Assembly: GCF_000403785.1 (NCBI RefSeq)
Contig: NZ_APHJ01000034.1
Coordinates: forward strand, 1-60,587
From: Gillisia sp. CAL575
GTDB lineage: Bacteria > Bacteroidota > Bacteroidia > Flavobacteriales > Flavobacteriaceae
Length of the DNA: 60,587 nt
Reading direction: 5' to 3'
The notes under the pieces are model-generated. The model worked only from the letters and a program-made list of their open reading frames with translations, was not told the origin of the DNA and ran no database searches. The position numbers and the translations under genes are program-made. Shown here one piece after another: positions 33,910-45,606 of the stretch (within the stretch, counting starts at the first letter, position 1; each line of letters begins with the position of its first letter).

Positions 33910-36312
33910 TCATTCCATAATATGTAGCTCTGTAAAATCTTTGTCTATGATCAAGGTATTGTCTCCATTCACTTTTACAGCCTCAAAATCAATTTCTACA
34001 TTATCTATCTGAATTTTAGAGATCTTGAACGGCAATCCAATTAATTTTAATTTGAAGGTTTTATAACTAGTTATAAAAGATCCTGCCTTATGTTGCTGAA
34101 TGATCAATTCATTCGCTTTTCCAGTGAGTTTAAATGTTCTTAAACTAAATCTTCCTTTGGTATAATCATAACCATCATGTGCATCATCGAAGAGAAAAGA
34201 ATTTTCTTTCCCTTTTTTAAAGTAAACATCTAAAGTAACTTCATCTATATCCTTTTCTCCAACATATTGTTGGATCGGGTATTTAGGAATAATCGCTCCT
34301 TCTTTTATAAATAGCGGCATACTATCCAAATCTGCTTCTACCCAGATCTCCCTACCTCCAGAGTTCAATTTATTATCCCAGTAATTATACCATCCACCTT
34401 TTGGAAGATATAATCTTCTGCCTTTGGAATTGGGTTCAATAATTGGGCAAACAAGTATCTGATCTCCAAAGATAAATTCATCTGTTCTATAATGAGTTTG
34501 AATATCTTCTTGATCGTATAATACCAAGGATTTTAAGATTGGTGTTCCTTCATTTAAATAATGCCAAAAAGAAGTATATAAATACGGGAGAAGTTGATAT
34601 CTAAATTCAATGAATTTCTTAACTACCGCAGTGATCTCTTCTCCAAACATCCAAGGCTCTTGTTCGCCATGATCTCCAGAAGAATGTGTTCTACAAAAAG
34701 GATGAAAAACTCCTAATTGTATCCATCGGGCATATAACTCTCCATTGGGTTGTTCTGCAAAACCGCCAATATCACTTCCAATAAATGAAAATCCTGAAAG
34801 TGCCATTCTCTGTGCTTGCACGTTAGCGATCCACAAATGTTCCCAGGTAGCCACATTATCTCCAGTCCAGGAAGAGGTGTAGCGTTGTGTGCCAGCGTAT
34901 GCCGCACGAGTAATCACAAATGGCCTCTTAGGATATCCAAACTTTTTTAAGCCTTGATAAGTGGCTCTAGCCATTTGCATTCCATATACATTATGTGCTT
35001 TTCTATGGCTACAAGGATTTCCATCGTAATCATGTCTTACATCATCTGGAAAAGTTTTATTAGGAACCTCCATTACTGCAGGTTCATTCATATCATTCCA
35101 AACCCCTTTCACTCCTATATCTTCGATAAGCTCTTTAAATAAACCAGCCCACCAATCTCTCACTTTCGGATTTGTGAAATCTGGGAAATAACATTCTCCC
35201 GGCCATACCTTTCCTTTCATATAAGGTCCATCGGCACGTCTACAGAAATAATCGTTCTCTAATCCCTCTTTAAAAACTTCATAATTTTTATCTATTTTTA
35301 TTCCCGGATCTATGATCACGATGGTTTTAAACCCATCTTCCAATAGCTCCTGCACCATTCCTTTTGGATCTGGGAAATATTCTTTATTCCAGGTAAAGCA
35401 TCTAAAACCTTCCATATAATCTATATCCAGATAGATGGCATCACATGGAATTTGTAATTCTCTAAATTTAGATGTTACCTCCTTCACCTTAGATTCTGGA
35501 TAATAACTCCATTTACATTGGTGATAACCAAGTGTCCAAAGTGCAGGCAATTGATGTGGTTTTCCTGTAAGATCTGTATAGTTAGCAACCACATCGGTCA
35601 TTTTGGGACCATAGATAAAATAATAATTCATCTCCCCACCCTGTGCCCAAAAACTTGTAACATTTTTGCGTTCATGAGCAAAATCAAAAAAAGATCTAAA
35701 CGTATTATCAAAAAATATCCCATAAGATTTTCCATGATGCAAACCTGTATAGAATGGAATAGCTTTATAAATTGGGTCTGTTTCTTTACCATAGGCATAA
35801 GAATCTGTTACCCAGTTTTCGAAACGTTTTCCTTTTAGATTTAAATGAGAGGGCTTATCTCCCAACCCATAATAGCTTTCTCCGTCTTGAGAGGTCTTAC
35901 TCATTTTAACGATGCTACCACCAAATTCATAACTTTCTTCCCAGTGAAAACCTAGTTCATCATGACTTATTAAGGTTTTATCCTTGGCATCATAGATATT
36001 TACTTTTAGATCCTGTTTATTTACATGACAAATAAGCTTTTGGGTAGTGATAACATATTCCTCATCGGTTTCCTCAATTTCTAAAAAATTGTATCCGGTG
36101 CTAGCATATTTAGTAATCGCATAAGAAAAGTCCTTATCGAAATTGGAAGTTGTAGAATATCTAAATCTAATTACACTATCCCGAACGATGGTTATTTGTA
36201 GCGTAACATCATTTTCTGTTCTAAAATTCAGAACATCGATGTTCTTACTATAGGAAGCTATTTGGTTTGGAAACTGATTTCCTTTTAATTCTAATTCTGT
36301 ATTAGTGATCAT
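33910..36312 (-). CDS. GH31 family alpha-glucosidase
   Basis: An 800-residue glycoside hydrolase family 31 enzyme. After an N-terminal beta domain (about 20-250), the (beta/alpha)8 barrel carries the nucleophile Asp407 in GVWNDMNEPAV and the acid/base Asp485 in SSWTGDNVATW; DIDYMEG and FSFIGSDIGGF are further family motifs. No signal peptide is present, so it acts in the cytoplasm, probably releasing glucose from maltooligosaccharides or glycogen side products. It is the last gene of the glgA-glgC-glgB run, 130 bases after glgB, which supports a role in glycogen turnover. Confidence 0.94.
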   Translation of the reverse strand: MITNTELELKGNQFPNQIASYSKNIDVLNFRTENDVTLQITIVRDSVIRFRYSTTSNFDKDFSYAITKYASTGYNFLEIEETDEEYVITTQKLICHVNKQDLKVNIYDAKDKTLISHDELGFHWEESYEFGGSIVKMSKTSQDGESYYGLGDKPSHLNLKGKRFENWVTDSYAYGKETDPIYKAIPFYTGLHHGKSYGIFFDNTFRSFFDFAHERKNVTSFWAQGGEMNYYFIYGPKMTDVVANYTDLTGKPHQLPALWTLGYHQCKWSYYPESKVKEVTSKFRELQIPCDAIYLDIDYMEGFRCFTWNKEYFPDPKGMVQELLEDGFKTIVIIDPGIKIDKNYEVFKEGLENDYFCRRADGPYMKGKVWPGECYFPDFTNPKVRDWWAGLFKELIEDIGVKGVWNDMNEPAVMEVPNKTFPDDVRHDYDGNPCSHRKAHNVYGMQMARATYQGLKKFGYPKRPFVITRAAYAGTQRYTSSWTGDNVATWEHLWIANVQAQRMALSGFSFIGSDIGGFAEQPNGELYARWIQLGVFHPFCRTHSSGDHGEQEPWMFGEEITAVVKKFIEFRYQLLPYLYTSFWHYLNEGTPILKSLVLYDQEDIQTHYRTDEFIFGDQILVCPIIEPNSKGRRLYLPKGGWYNYWDNKLNSGGREIWVEADLDSMPLFIKEGAIIPKYPIQQYVGEKDIDEVTLDVYFKKGKENSFLFDDAHDGYDYTKGRFSLRTFKLTGKANELIIQQHKAGSFITSYKTFKLKLIGLPFKISKIQIDNVEIDFEAVKVNGDNTLIIDKDFTELHIME

Positions 36313-36442
36313 AGTTAGGGTGCTAGAAAATAAGTTGTAAACGTACTAAAAAAACCAAAATATGATAGTTGCTATTCCATAATAATAAAGGCAGTTTTTC
36401 AAATTATCTGCAATTAAAACTACTAATATTAAATATTTTGCA

Positions 36443-38356
36443 CTATTCAGATTTGACCTGAAAAACAATCACCGCTAATGGCGGAATTATAATATTTGCT
36501 GAAAATTCCCGTTGATTCCAAGATTCATGGGATATAAGTATGCTTTCTAGATTGCCAATTCCACTACCTCCATAACTCTGCAAATCACTATTGAAGATTT
36601 CCTCGATCTGTCCTGTATTATTAAGTCCTATTTTATAATTTTCTTTTACAGTGGGAGTAAAATTACAAACGACAATTACATCATTTTTAGCATCATGCCC
36701 TTTTCTCAAAAAGGAAATTACCGAGTTTTCGGTATCATCATAAGCGATCCACTCAAATCCTTCAACGCTAAAAGCTTTTTCATAGAGCGCAGGAGTTTCT
36801 TTAAAAAATAAGTTAAGATCTTTTACAAAATTCAGCATTCCTTTATGAGGTAAGAATTCCAATAAATTCCAATCAAGGCTTTTTTCAAAATTCCATTCCT
36901 CGTACTGGGCAAATTCGGCTCCCATAAATAAGAGTTTTGCGCCTGGATGCATAAACATAAATGCATAGAGTGTTCTCAAATTCGAAAATCGCTGCCATTC
37001 ATCTCCCGGTTGTTTGCTTAAAAGCGACTTTTTACCATGAACTACCTCATCATGAGAAAGGGGTAACATAAAGTTTTCTGTAAATGCATAAGCCAGGCTA
37101 AAGGTTATTTCATTCTGATGATATTTTCTATGAATAGGATCATTGCTAAAATAAGCCAATGAATCGTGCATCCAGCCCATCATCCATTTCATTCCAAAAC
37201 CCAAACCTCCTTGGGCTACAGATTTAGTTACTCCAGGAAAGGCGGTAGATTCTTCTGCAATGGTTTGTACTCCTTGAAAATTCTCATACACCGCAGTATT
37301 AAAATCCTTTAAAAAGGAAATGGCTTCCAAATTCTGATTTCCACCATAAATATTTGGTTCCCACTCTCCTTCTTCTCTGGAATAATCCAAATAAATCATA
37401 GAGGCTACAGCATCTACGCGCAATCCATCTATATGATAATAGTCCAGCCAGAAAAGAGCATTGCTAATTAAAAAAGAGCGGACTTCATTTCGTTCATAAT
37501 TAAAGATTAAACTTTTCCAATCTGGATGATATCCTTTTTTGGTATCTGGATGTTCATAAAGGTGAGTTCCATCAAATAATCCAAGTCCGTGTTGGTCTGA
37601 AGGAAAATGTGCAGGTACCCAATCCAGGATCACTCCAATATCATTTTGATGGAATGCATCTATTAAAAACATAAAATCCTGAGGAGAACCGAAGCGTGAA
37701 GTGGGTGCGAAATATCCAATAAGTTGATAACCCCATGAAGGATCATAAGGATACTCCATGATCGGCATCAATTCCACATGTGTGAAATTCATTTCTTTCA
37801 CATAATTAACTAGATCTACTGCGAGTTCTCGATAGCTTAAAAATTCCCCTTCAGCATTTTTTCTCCAGGATCCCAGCTGAACTTCATATACAGAATAAGG
37901 TTTATCAAGGTCATTTTTATCTTTTCTATAACCCATCCAATTTTTGTCTTTCCAAGTATAATCTTTAATATCCCAGATTATAGAAGCAGTCTTTGGAGAT
38001 CTTTCAAAATAGTGAGCATAAGGATCTACTTTCTCTGTTACCAAATTATTTTGAGTAGATGTGATCTTGAATTTATAGCGCATTCCTTTTTTGGCTAGCG
38101 GAATAAATCCTTCCCAAATCCCAGAAGAATCCCAACGCACATTTAGCAAATGCTCGGTTCCATCCCAAAAATTAAAATCGCCAATAACGGCCACAGATTT
38201 TGCAGAGGGAGCCCAAACTGAAAAATACACCCCCTCTTCCTCTTGTAACTGCATGGAGTGCGCACCAAACTTTTCATAAAGTTTAAAATGTTTACCAGCT
38301 TTGAATAATGAGATATCAAAATCTGAAAATAAACTGTGAGCTCGTACTTGAGACAT
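36443..38356 (-). CDS. glgB: 1,4-alpha-glucan branching enzyme
   Basis: A 637-residue GH13 subfamily 9 enzyme. A CBM48 domain (about 25-130, VYFSVWAPSAKSVAVIGDFNFWDG) precedes the catalytic barrel: nucleophile Asp315 in GLRVDAVASM, acid/base Glu368 or Glu369 in TIAEESTAFPG, and the third carboxylate in LSHDEVVHGK. A C-terminal all-beta domain ends the protein. It makes alpha-1,6 branches in glycogen. The length is usual for forms lacking the extra N-terminal domain of the E. coli enzyme. It follows glgC by 169 bases, a gap holding a dispersed repeat. Confidence 0.96.
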   Translation of the reverse strand: MSQVRAHSLFSDFDISLFKAGKHFKLYEKFGAHSMQLQEEEGVYFSVWAPSAKSVAVIGDFNFWDGTEHLLNVRWDSSGIWEGFIPLAKKGMRYKFKITSTQNNLVTEKVDPYAHYFERSPKTASIIWDIKDYTWKDKNWMGYRKDKNDLDKPYSVYEVQLGSWRKNAEGEFLSYRELAVDLVNYVKEMNFTHVELMPIMEYPYDPSWGYQLIGYFAPTSRFGSPQDFMFLIDAFHQNDIGVILDWVPAHFPSDQHGLGLFDGTHLYEHPDTKKGYHPDWKSLIFNYERNEVRSFLISNALFWLDYYHIDGLRVDAVASMIYLDYSREEGEWEPNIYGGNQNLEAISFLKDFNTAVYENFQGVQTIAEESTAFPGVTKSVAQGGLGFGMKWMMGWMHDSLAYFSNDPIHRKYHQNEITFSLAYAFTENFMLPLSHDEVVHGKKSLLSKQPGDEWQRFSNLRTLYAFMFMHPGAKLLFMGAEFAQYEEWNFEKSLDWNLLEFLPHKGMLNFVKDLNLFFKETPALYEKAFSVEGFEWIAYDDTENSVISFLRKGHDAKNDVIVVCNFTPTVKENYKIGLNNTGQIEEIFNSDLQSYGGSGIGNLESILISHESWNQREFSANIIIPPLAVIVFQVKSE

Positions 38357-38415
38357 AATTTAGGCTGCTAATTAAAAGATTGATTTTTCATAAAGTGTCA
38401 TGAACTGATAAATGG

Positions 38416-38499
38416 CGTCATTCTGAACTTGTTTCAGAATCTCATCATAATATAAATTATAACAATTAGTTGAGACCCTCAAATTAATTCAGGGTGACG
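38416..38499. repeat. Imperfect inverted repeat between glgC and glgB
   Basis: An element bounded by CGTCATTCTGAACTTG on the left and TTAATTCAGGGTGACG on the right; the outer ends pair (CGTCA/TGACG), and inner TTCTGAA and TTCAGAA/TTCAGGG stretches can pair in more than one way. Elements of this sequence are scattered between genes in many flavobacterial genomes. In the transcript it would fold between two genes of one operon. Confidence 0.7.
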
Positions 38500-38525
38500 A
38501 AATTACTTTCCATAAAAAAAGAATT

Positions 38526-39791
38526 TTAAATCTCATATCCATCAGGAATAATAGCTCCTTTTTTTATTACGACTATTCCTTCTTTGATATAATAAGTATC
38601 TGTTTCCTTTTCTTCTAACTGTGCACAACCATTTATTTTTACATTATTACCAATACAGCAATTCTTATCTAGAATAGCATTATTTATAGAACAATTTTCA
38701 CCAATTCCCATCGGCATCTTTTTATCTCTTTGTAACATATCATCCAAGGTTTGATAACTGTCACTTCCCATCATATAGGTATTGCTAACAACAGTTCCAC
38801 TTCCTATTCGAGAACGAATTCCAATAACAGATCGTTCTATTTTTGCAGCGGTTATCAGGCATCCATCACCAATTACGGCTTTTGTAAGAACAGTACCAGA
38901 GATCTTCGTAGTAGGTAATAATCGTGCGTGAGTATATATTCGCTTAGAACTATTATAAAGATCAAATTTTGGAATATCATCGGTTAATCCAAGATTAGCT
39001 TCAAAAAAAGATTCAATATTTCCTATATCTGTCCAATAACCTTCAAATTGATAGCTTAGGGTTTTATGTTTATCTATATTCTGCGGAATAATTTCCTTTC
39101 CAAAATCCACGGTGGAGTTATCATTCATAAGTTCTACCAATAGATCTTTATTAAAAATATAAATTCCCATTGATGCCAGATGATTTCTTCCCTCTGCTTC
39201 CATCTCCTCACTTACAGGTGAAGTCCAATCTTTTAATAATTCAGTTTTTGGTTTTTCAATAAAAGAGGTGATCACATTACTATCATCAGTTTTGAGGATT
39301 CCAAACGAAGTTGCATCCTTTACAGAAACCGGTAAAGTGGCAATGGATATTTTAGCCTCACTTTCTATGTGAGCCTTCAGCATATCATTAAAATCCATTT
39401 GGTACAATTGATCGCCAGATAATATGAGTGCATATTCAAAATCATGATTTAAAAAATGATGCATACTCTGTCTTACAGCATCTGCAGTTCCCTGAAACCA
39501 TGTATTATTTTGAAGAGTCTGTTCAGCAGCTAATACATCTACAAAGGCATCACTAAAAAAACTAAAATGATAGGTGTTCTTAATGTGCGTATTTAAAGAT
39601 GCTGAATTAAACTGTGTAAGCACAAACATCCTCTTTATATCTGAATTGATACAGTTGGAAATAGGAATATCTACCAGTCTATATTTTCCTGCTATAGGAA
39701 CTGCCGGTTTAGATCTTGTTGCTGTTAATGGATACAATCTGGAACCTTGGCCACCGCCCATAATAATCGCTAATACCTTGTCGTTGATCAT
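38526..39791 (-). CDS. glgC: Glucose-1-phosphate adenylyltransferase
   Basis: A 421-residue ADP-glucose pyrophosphorylase. The nucleotidyltransferase domain (about 1-260) has GGGQGSRLYPLTATRSKPAVPIAG with the catalytic Arg and Lys, ALILSGDQLYQMDF with the metal-binding Asp, and FIEKP with the sugar-phosphate Lys. A left-handed beta-helix follows (about 290-421). It supplies ADP-glucose for GlgA and is normally the controlled step of glycogen synthesis. Its start overlaps the end of glgA by 4 bases, so the two are translationally coupled. Confidence 0.96.
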   Translation of the reverse strand: MINDKVLAIIMGGGQGSRLYPLTATRSKPAVPIAGKYRLVDIPISNCINSDIKRMFVLTQFNSASLNTHIKNTYHFSFFSDAFVDVLAAEQTLQNNTWFQGTADAVRQSMHHFLNHDFEYALILSGDQLYQMDFNDMLKAHIESEAKISIATLPVSVKDATSFGILKTDDSNVITSFIEKPKTELLKDWTSPVSEEMEAEGRNHLASMGIYIFNKDLLVELMNDNSTVDFGKEIIPQNIDKHKTLSYQFEGYWTDIGNIESFFEANLGLTDDIPKFDLYNSSKRIYTHARLLPTTKISGTVLTKAVIGDGCLITAAKIERSVIGIRSRIGSGTVVSNTYMMGSDSYQTLDDMLQRDKKMPMGIGENCSINNAILDKNCCIGNNVKINGCAQLEEKETDTYYIKEGIVVIKKGAIIPDGYEI

Positions 39792-41200
39792 GAATACTGA
39801 ATTAAAGATTTGTATAAATTAATATATTGCTTGGCAGATGCATCCCAGGAATGATCTATTTGCATGATCACCTTTCTGGTTTCTTTTAACTTTGTAATAT
39901 TGGAATAAAATTGATTTGCTCGTTTTATTGAATTAAAAATTCCTTCTACCGTATTATCCGTATGCGAAAATCCAAAACCACCGTCAGAGATATCCAAAAC
40001 TGTATCTTTTAAACCTCCTATTTCATTTACAATAGGAATGGTTCCATATCTAAGGGAATACATTTGGTTAAGTCCGCAAGGTTCCACCCGAGAAGGCATC
40101 AATAGAAAATCCCCGCCTGCATACATTTTATGTGAGAGCTCCTCATCATAGCCGATATATGCATTATATTTTTTTGGATACTTCTTAGTGAGTGTGCTTA
40201 ATCTTTTCTCAAAGGTTTTATTTCCAGAACCTAATAAAAGTATGGAAATATCTAGATCTTTCAAAGCCATATCAAATACATCATAAAAAAGATCGGCTCC
40301 CTTTTCTTCTACAAGTCTTCCAATAAAAACGAATAATGGCTTCTTTGGATTCAATTCAAATTTTTCACACAGCCAATCCTTGGAAACTTGCTTTCCAGGG
40401 TCACAGTTAGAAATCCCATATTTAGCTGGTATCATACCATCTTTTTCAGGATCCCACACTTCTGTATCAATTCCATTTAAGATCCCACAACATTTCTGAC
40501 TTTCAGAATTTATTAAGTCTTCCAATCCATTTGCTTTAAGTTTTAATTCTTCCATATAACTTGGAGAAACGGTAGTAACCTGCCACGCACATTTTATTGC
40601 TGTAGCAAGCGGATTTATACAATTATCCCAATCTAAAAGTCCTATATGAGAGAGAGGAAATCTTGGAATTAGATCTACTTTATCATGGGAGAACCAACCT
40701 TGATACTGTGCATTATGAATTGTAAATATAGAAGGAGTGTTTTTTAATTTCTTGTATTGTTCTACATGGGACATCATAAAAGGGATTAATCCAGTATGAT
40801 GATCATGACAATGAATAATGTCTGGTAATTGCATATCTTGAATTATCCAGTCTAACGCAGCAATTTGAAAGGCTAAAAATCTATCGGTGTCATTTTCTGA
40901 ATACACATAGTCTTTATATAATAGTTCAGGAATATCTACCAAGAAAAGCTCAAATCCTAAGTGATCATTTTCTGGAATTAAAACCTTAAAATCCAAGGAG
41001 TCATTACCCATTTCTAAATGACCCTCGTATAAAATTTTAAATTTATGATCTTGAGTATATTTATTTTTATAAAATGGCATCACTACTTGACTTGTAGTTT
41101 TTGCAGTATTTTGATATTTAGGTAAAGCTCCTACAACATCTGCCAGTCCCCCAACTTTAGCAATTGGATAACATTCGGCGCTAATATGTATAATTTTCAT
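39788..41200 (-). CDS. glgA: Glycogen synthase (GT5)
   Basis: A 470-residue GT-B glycosyltransferase. The N-terminal domain opens with MKIIHISAECYPIAKVGGLADVVGALP, holding the KVGG ADP-glucose-binding motif; the C-terminal domain has FIGRLVEEKGADLF and the ExxE-like MPSRVEPCGLNQMYSLRYGT. It extends alpha-1,4-glucan chains from ADP-glucose. It is first in the operon glgA-glgC-glgB-GH31. Its 281-base upstream region, shared with the divergent PAS kinase gene, has no GntR-type site, so glycogen synthesis is probably not under the alginate regulator. Confidence 0.96.
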   Translation of the reverse strand: MKIIHISAECYPIAKVGGLADVVGALPKYQNTAKTTSQVVMPFYKNKYTQDHKFKILYEGHLEMGNDSLDFKVLIPENDHLGFELFLVDIPELLYKDYVYSENDTDRFLAFQIAALDWIIQDMQLPDIIHCHDHHTGLIPFMMSHVEQYKKLKNTPSIFTIHNAQYQGWFSHDKVDLIPRFPLSHIGLLDWDNCINPLATAIKCAWQVTTVSPSYMEELKLKANGLEDLINSESQKCCGILNGIDTEVWDPEKDGMIPAKYGISNCDPGKQVSKDWLCEKFELNPKKPLFVFIGRLVEEKGADLFYDVFDMALKDLDISILLLGSGNKTFEKRLSTLTKKYPKKYNAYIGYDEELSHKMYAGGDFLLMPSRVEPCGLNQMYSLRYGTIPIVNEIGGLKDTVLDISDGGFGFSHTDNTVEGIFNSIKRANQFYSNITKLKETRKVIMQIDHSWDASAKQYINLYKSLIQYS

Positions 41201-41481
41201 TAAATTTTGTCTCAGTTATTAAACTTACAAAAAATATTTTAGCTTTAATTTACTCTTTATGAGTTGAAAGGAGTTTAATTTTTGCGAAGTGCATAAGTTT
41301 TATCTGTGCAATAATTATTTGAATTACTTAAAATCAAAAAGCATTAGGTAAATTTCTTCTATAAACTTAAATTAAATATATAAACTTATTTTGCTAAGTA
41401 CTAATTGCTTCAGATTATGGACACAAGAAATTAATAAACTAACTTGCAGTTGTCAAATTAAATTATAATTTTTCGTTTTTT

Positions 41482-42585
41482 ATGCAAAGTGATAGGAACT
41501 CCATCATACCAAATTCAGACACTGAAATTTCTTTTAACTTGGAACAGTTTTTCCAGTTAACGCCAGATATTGTTTGTATTGCAGATCATAAAGGAAATTT
41601 GAAGAAGGTAAATCCTGCTTTTTCAAATATTCTTGGATATAGTATGGAAGAGTTACTTAGTAAACCTGTTAGTAATTTTATTTATTCTGAAGATAAAATT
41701 AAGACCGCCCAGTTTAGAGATAATCTACGTGGGAAAAACCCAGTTTTGAATTTTGAGAACAGATATCTCACTAAAGATGGAAATATTATCTGGCTTTCTT
41801 GGACCTCGATTTCTGAACCAAAAAGTCAATTGATTTACGCTATTGCAAAGAATATCACGCAGGTAAAAAAACTGGAGGAGGAACGGAATTTACTCCTCAT
41901 AGACCTTGCAAAATTAAATGCCGATCTTAAAAAATTCACGTATACTACCTCGCACGATCTAAGGGCTCCTGTAAACAATCTTCTTTCACTTTTTAGCTTA
42001 TTGGATCTTTCTAAAATCGAAGATGAGCAAACTCTGGAGTATATAGAATTACTTAATACTTCTACAATTCAAATGAAAAACACTTTGGATAAGTATGTAG
42101 ATGCTGTAAGTCAAGAGAAAAAAATAAATATTCAGGTTGAAAGTTTGAGTTTAGAGGACACCTTTTTTATGGTTCTAAATTCTATTAATAATTTGATCCA
42201 AAAATCAAAAACCACTTTTAATGTAGATTTCTCTGAAGCACCCGCGGTAGAATTTAGTTCCTTTTACTTACAAAGTATATTGCTTAACCTCATTTCTAAT
42301 TCAATAAAGTATTGTGCTCCAAACATTTCTCCATCAATTATAATAAGATCTGTAAAGGTGAAAAATGGAATCCAATTATTATTTTCTGATAATGGAATTG
42401 GCTTTGATATGGAAAAAGTTAAAGGCTCAATCTTTGGACTTCATCAAAGTTTTCATAATAATTCAGATAGTAAAGGAATAGGACTTTATTTAGTACAAAG
42501 CCATATGGAAAGCCTTGGTGGCAAAATATCGGTGAGCAGTGAAGTGAATGTCGGAACAACTTTTAAACTTTTTTTCAAGGATTAA
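41482..42585 (+). CDS. PAS-domain sensor histidine kinase
   Basis: A 367-residue soluble kinase with no membrane segment. A PAS domain (about 22-128, FFQLTPDIVCIADHKGNLKKVN and a PAC-like tail) is followed by a HisKA helix pair with His158 in TTSHDLRAPVNNL and a HATPase domain (about 255-367; N-box LISNSIKYC, G1 FSDNGIGFD, G2 KGIGLYLV). It probably senses a cytoplasmic cue through the PAS fold. No response regulator lies beside it. It is encoded divergently from glgA and converges with katG. Confidence 0.92.
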   Translation: MQSDRNSIIPNSDTEISFNLEQFFQLTPDIVCIADHKGNLKKVNPAFSNILGYSMEELLSKPVSNFIYSEDKIKTAQFRDNLRGKNPVLNFENRYLTKDGNIIWLSWTSISEPKSQLIYAIAKNITQVKKLEEERNLLLIDLAKLNADLKKFTYTTSHDLRAPVNNLLSLFSLLDLSKIEDEQTLEYIELLNTSTIQMKNTLDKYVDAVSQEKKINIQVESLSLEDTFFMVLNSINNLIQKSKTTFNVDFSEAPAVEFSSFYLQSILLNLISNSIKYCAPNISPSIIIRSVKVKNGIQLLFSDNGIGFDMEKVKGSIFGLHQSFHNNSDSKGIGLYLVQSHMESLGGKISVSSEVNVGTTFKLFFKD

Positions 42586-42663
42586 ACGTTATTGGAATTT
42601 CCAATACTATTTAATACTGCAAATTAATCAACAATTCAATAATTATATAGGAACAAATGAAAA

Positions 42664-42690
42664 ATCCCATAAACACTAAGTTTACGGGAT
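42664..42690. terminator. Bidirectional terminator between kinase and katG
   Basis: An 11-bp stem (ATCCCATAAAC, 42664-42674, with GTTTACGGGAT, 42680-42690). It has one A/C mismatch as plus-strand RNA but only a G-U pair as minus-strand RNA, and T-tracts on both sides. It suits katG best. Confidence 0.75.
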
Positions 42691-42722
42691 CTTTTATTTA
42701 GTCAAAAATGCTGAGGTGTGTA

Positions 42723-44993
<2,271 letters not shown>

Positions 44994-45201
44994 TTAGTGA
45001 ATAAATAAATTTATGATAATTTTTATTTATTTAGTTAGGTTTTCAATCAATAAAAACTATGAGGATTAGTTTAAACTTATAATCATATCAAGCTATGATG
45101 AGTTAGAGTCTATAAGTTCATTATTAGGAAAGCTCTTATTATAAAATATGACTACGAATTTTTAGAGTAGATATTTGGCTTTATTCGCATTAAATTAAAA
45201 C

Positions 45202-45235
45202 TCTGCTCATTCAAATTGTTCTTTGAATGAGCAGA
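45202..45235. terminator. Free-standing terminator-like hairpin
   Basis: A perfect 14-bp stem (TCTGCTCATTCAAA, 45202-45215, with TTTGAATGAGCAGA, 45222-45235) and a 6-base loop. An A-run on its left gives a T-tract on the minus strand. No protein gene ends near it on either strand. Confidence 0.6.
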
Positions 45236-45514
45236 AATATTTCAGCAATAAAACCTGAGAATTAGATTTATATAAGATCTCATCTAGAATAGACTTCCAT
45301 TAAACTTAACAAAGAAATTGCTAAATCATGGCTATTTTATAAACAACCCATTAAATTAGTTTTCTTAAATATTTAACGTGGTATTCAAAATTTAATATTA
45401 CCATTTAAAATCCTTGATTCATTTCTAAATAATTATAAGAAATGACTAAAAATTACATATTTAATAAAATAAATATAGTTTATCAAACAATAAAGACACT
45501 ATTAATATTAATAC

Positions 45515-45554
45515 TTTATCAATTAATCATGTTATAGGCATGTTAATTGATAAA
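45515..45554. promoter_or_regulatory. Interrupted palindrome upstream of the energy transducer
   Basis: TTTATCAATTAA (45515-45526) and CATG (45528-45531) pair with CATG (45539-45542) and TTAATTGATAAA (45543-45554), giving 16 paired bases with one bulged T and a 7-base centre. It ends 52 bases before the ATG of the transducer gene. It may be a protein-binding operator or a leader hairpin. Confidence 0.5.
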
Positions 45555-45606
45555 TATCTTCTGCAACTGAGTTAACCTTTCTATTAATTTTTAAACCTTC
45601 AAAATT

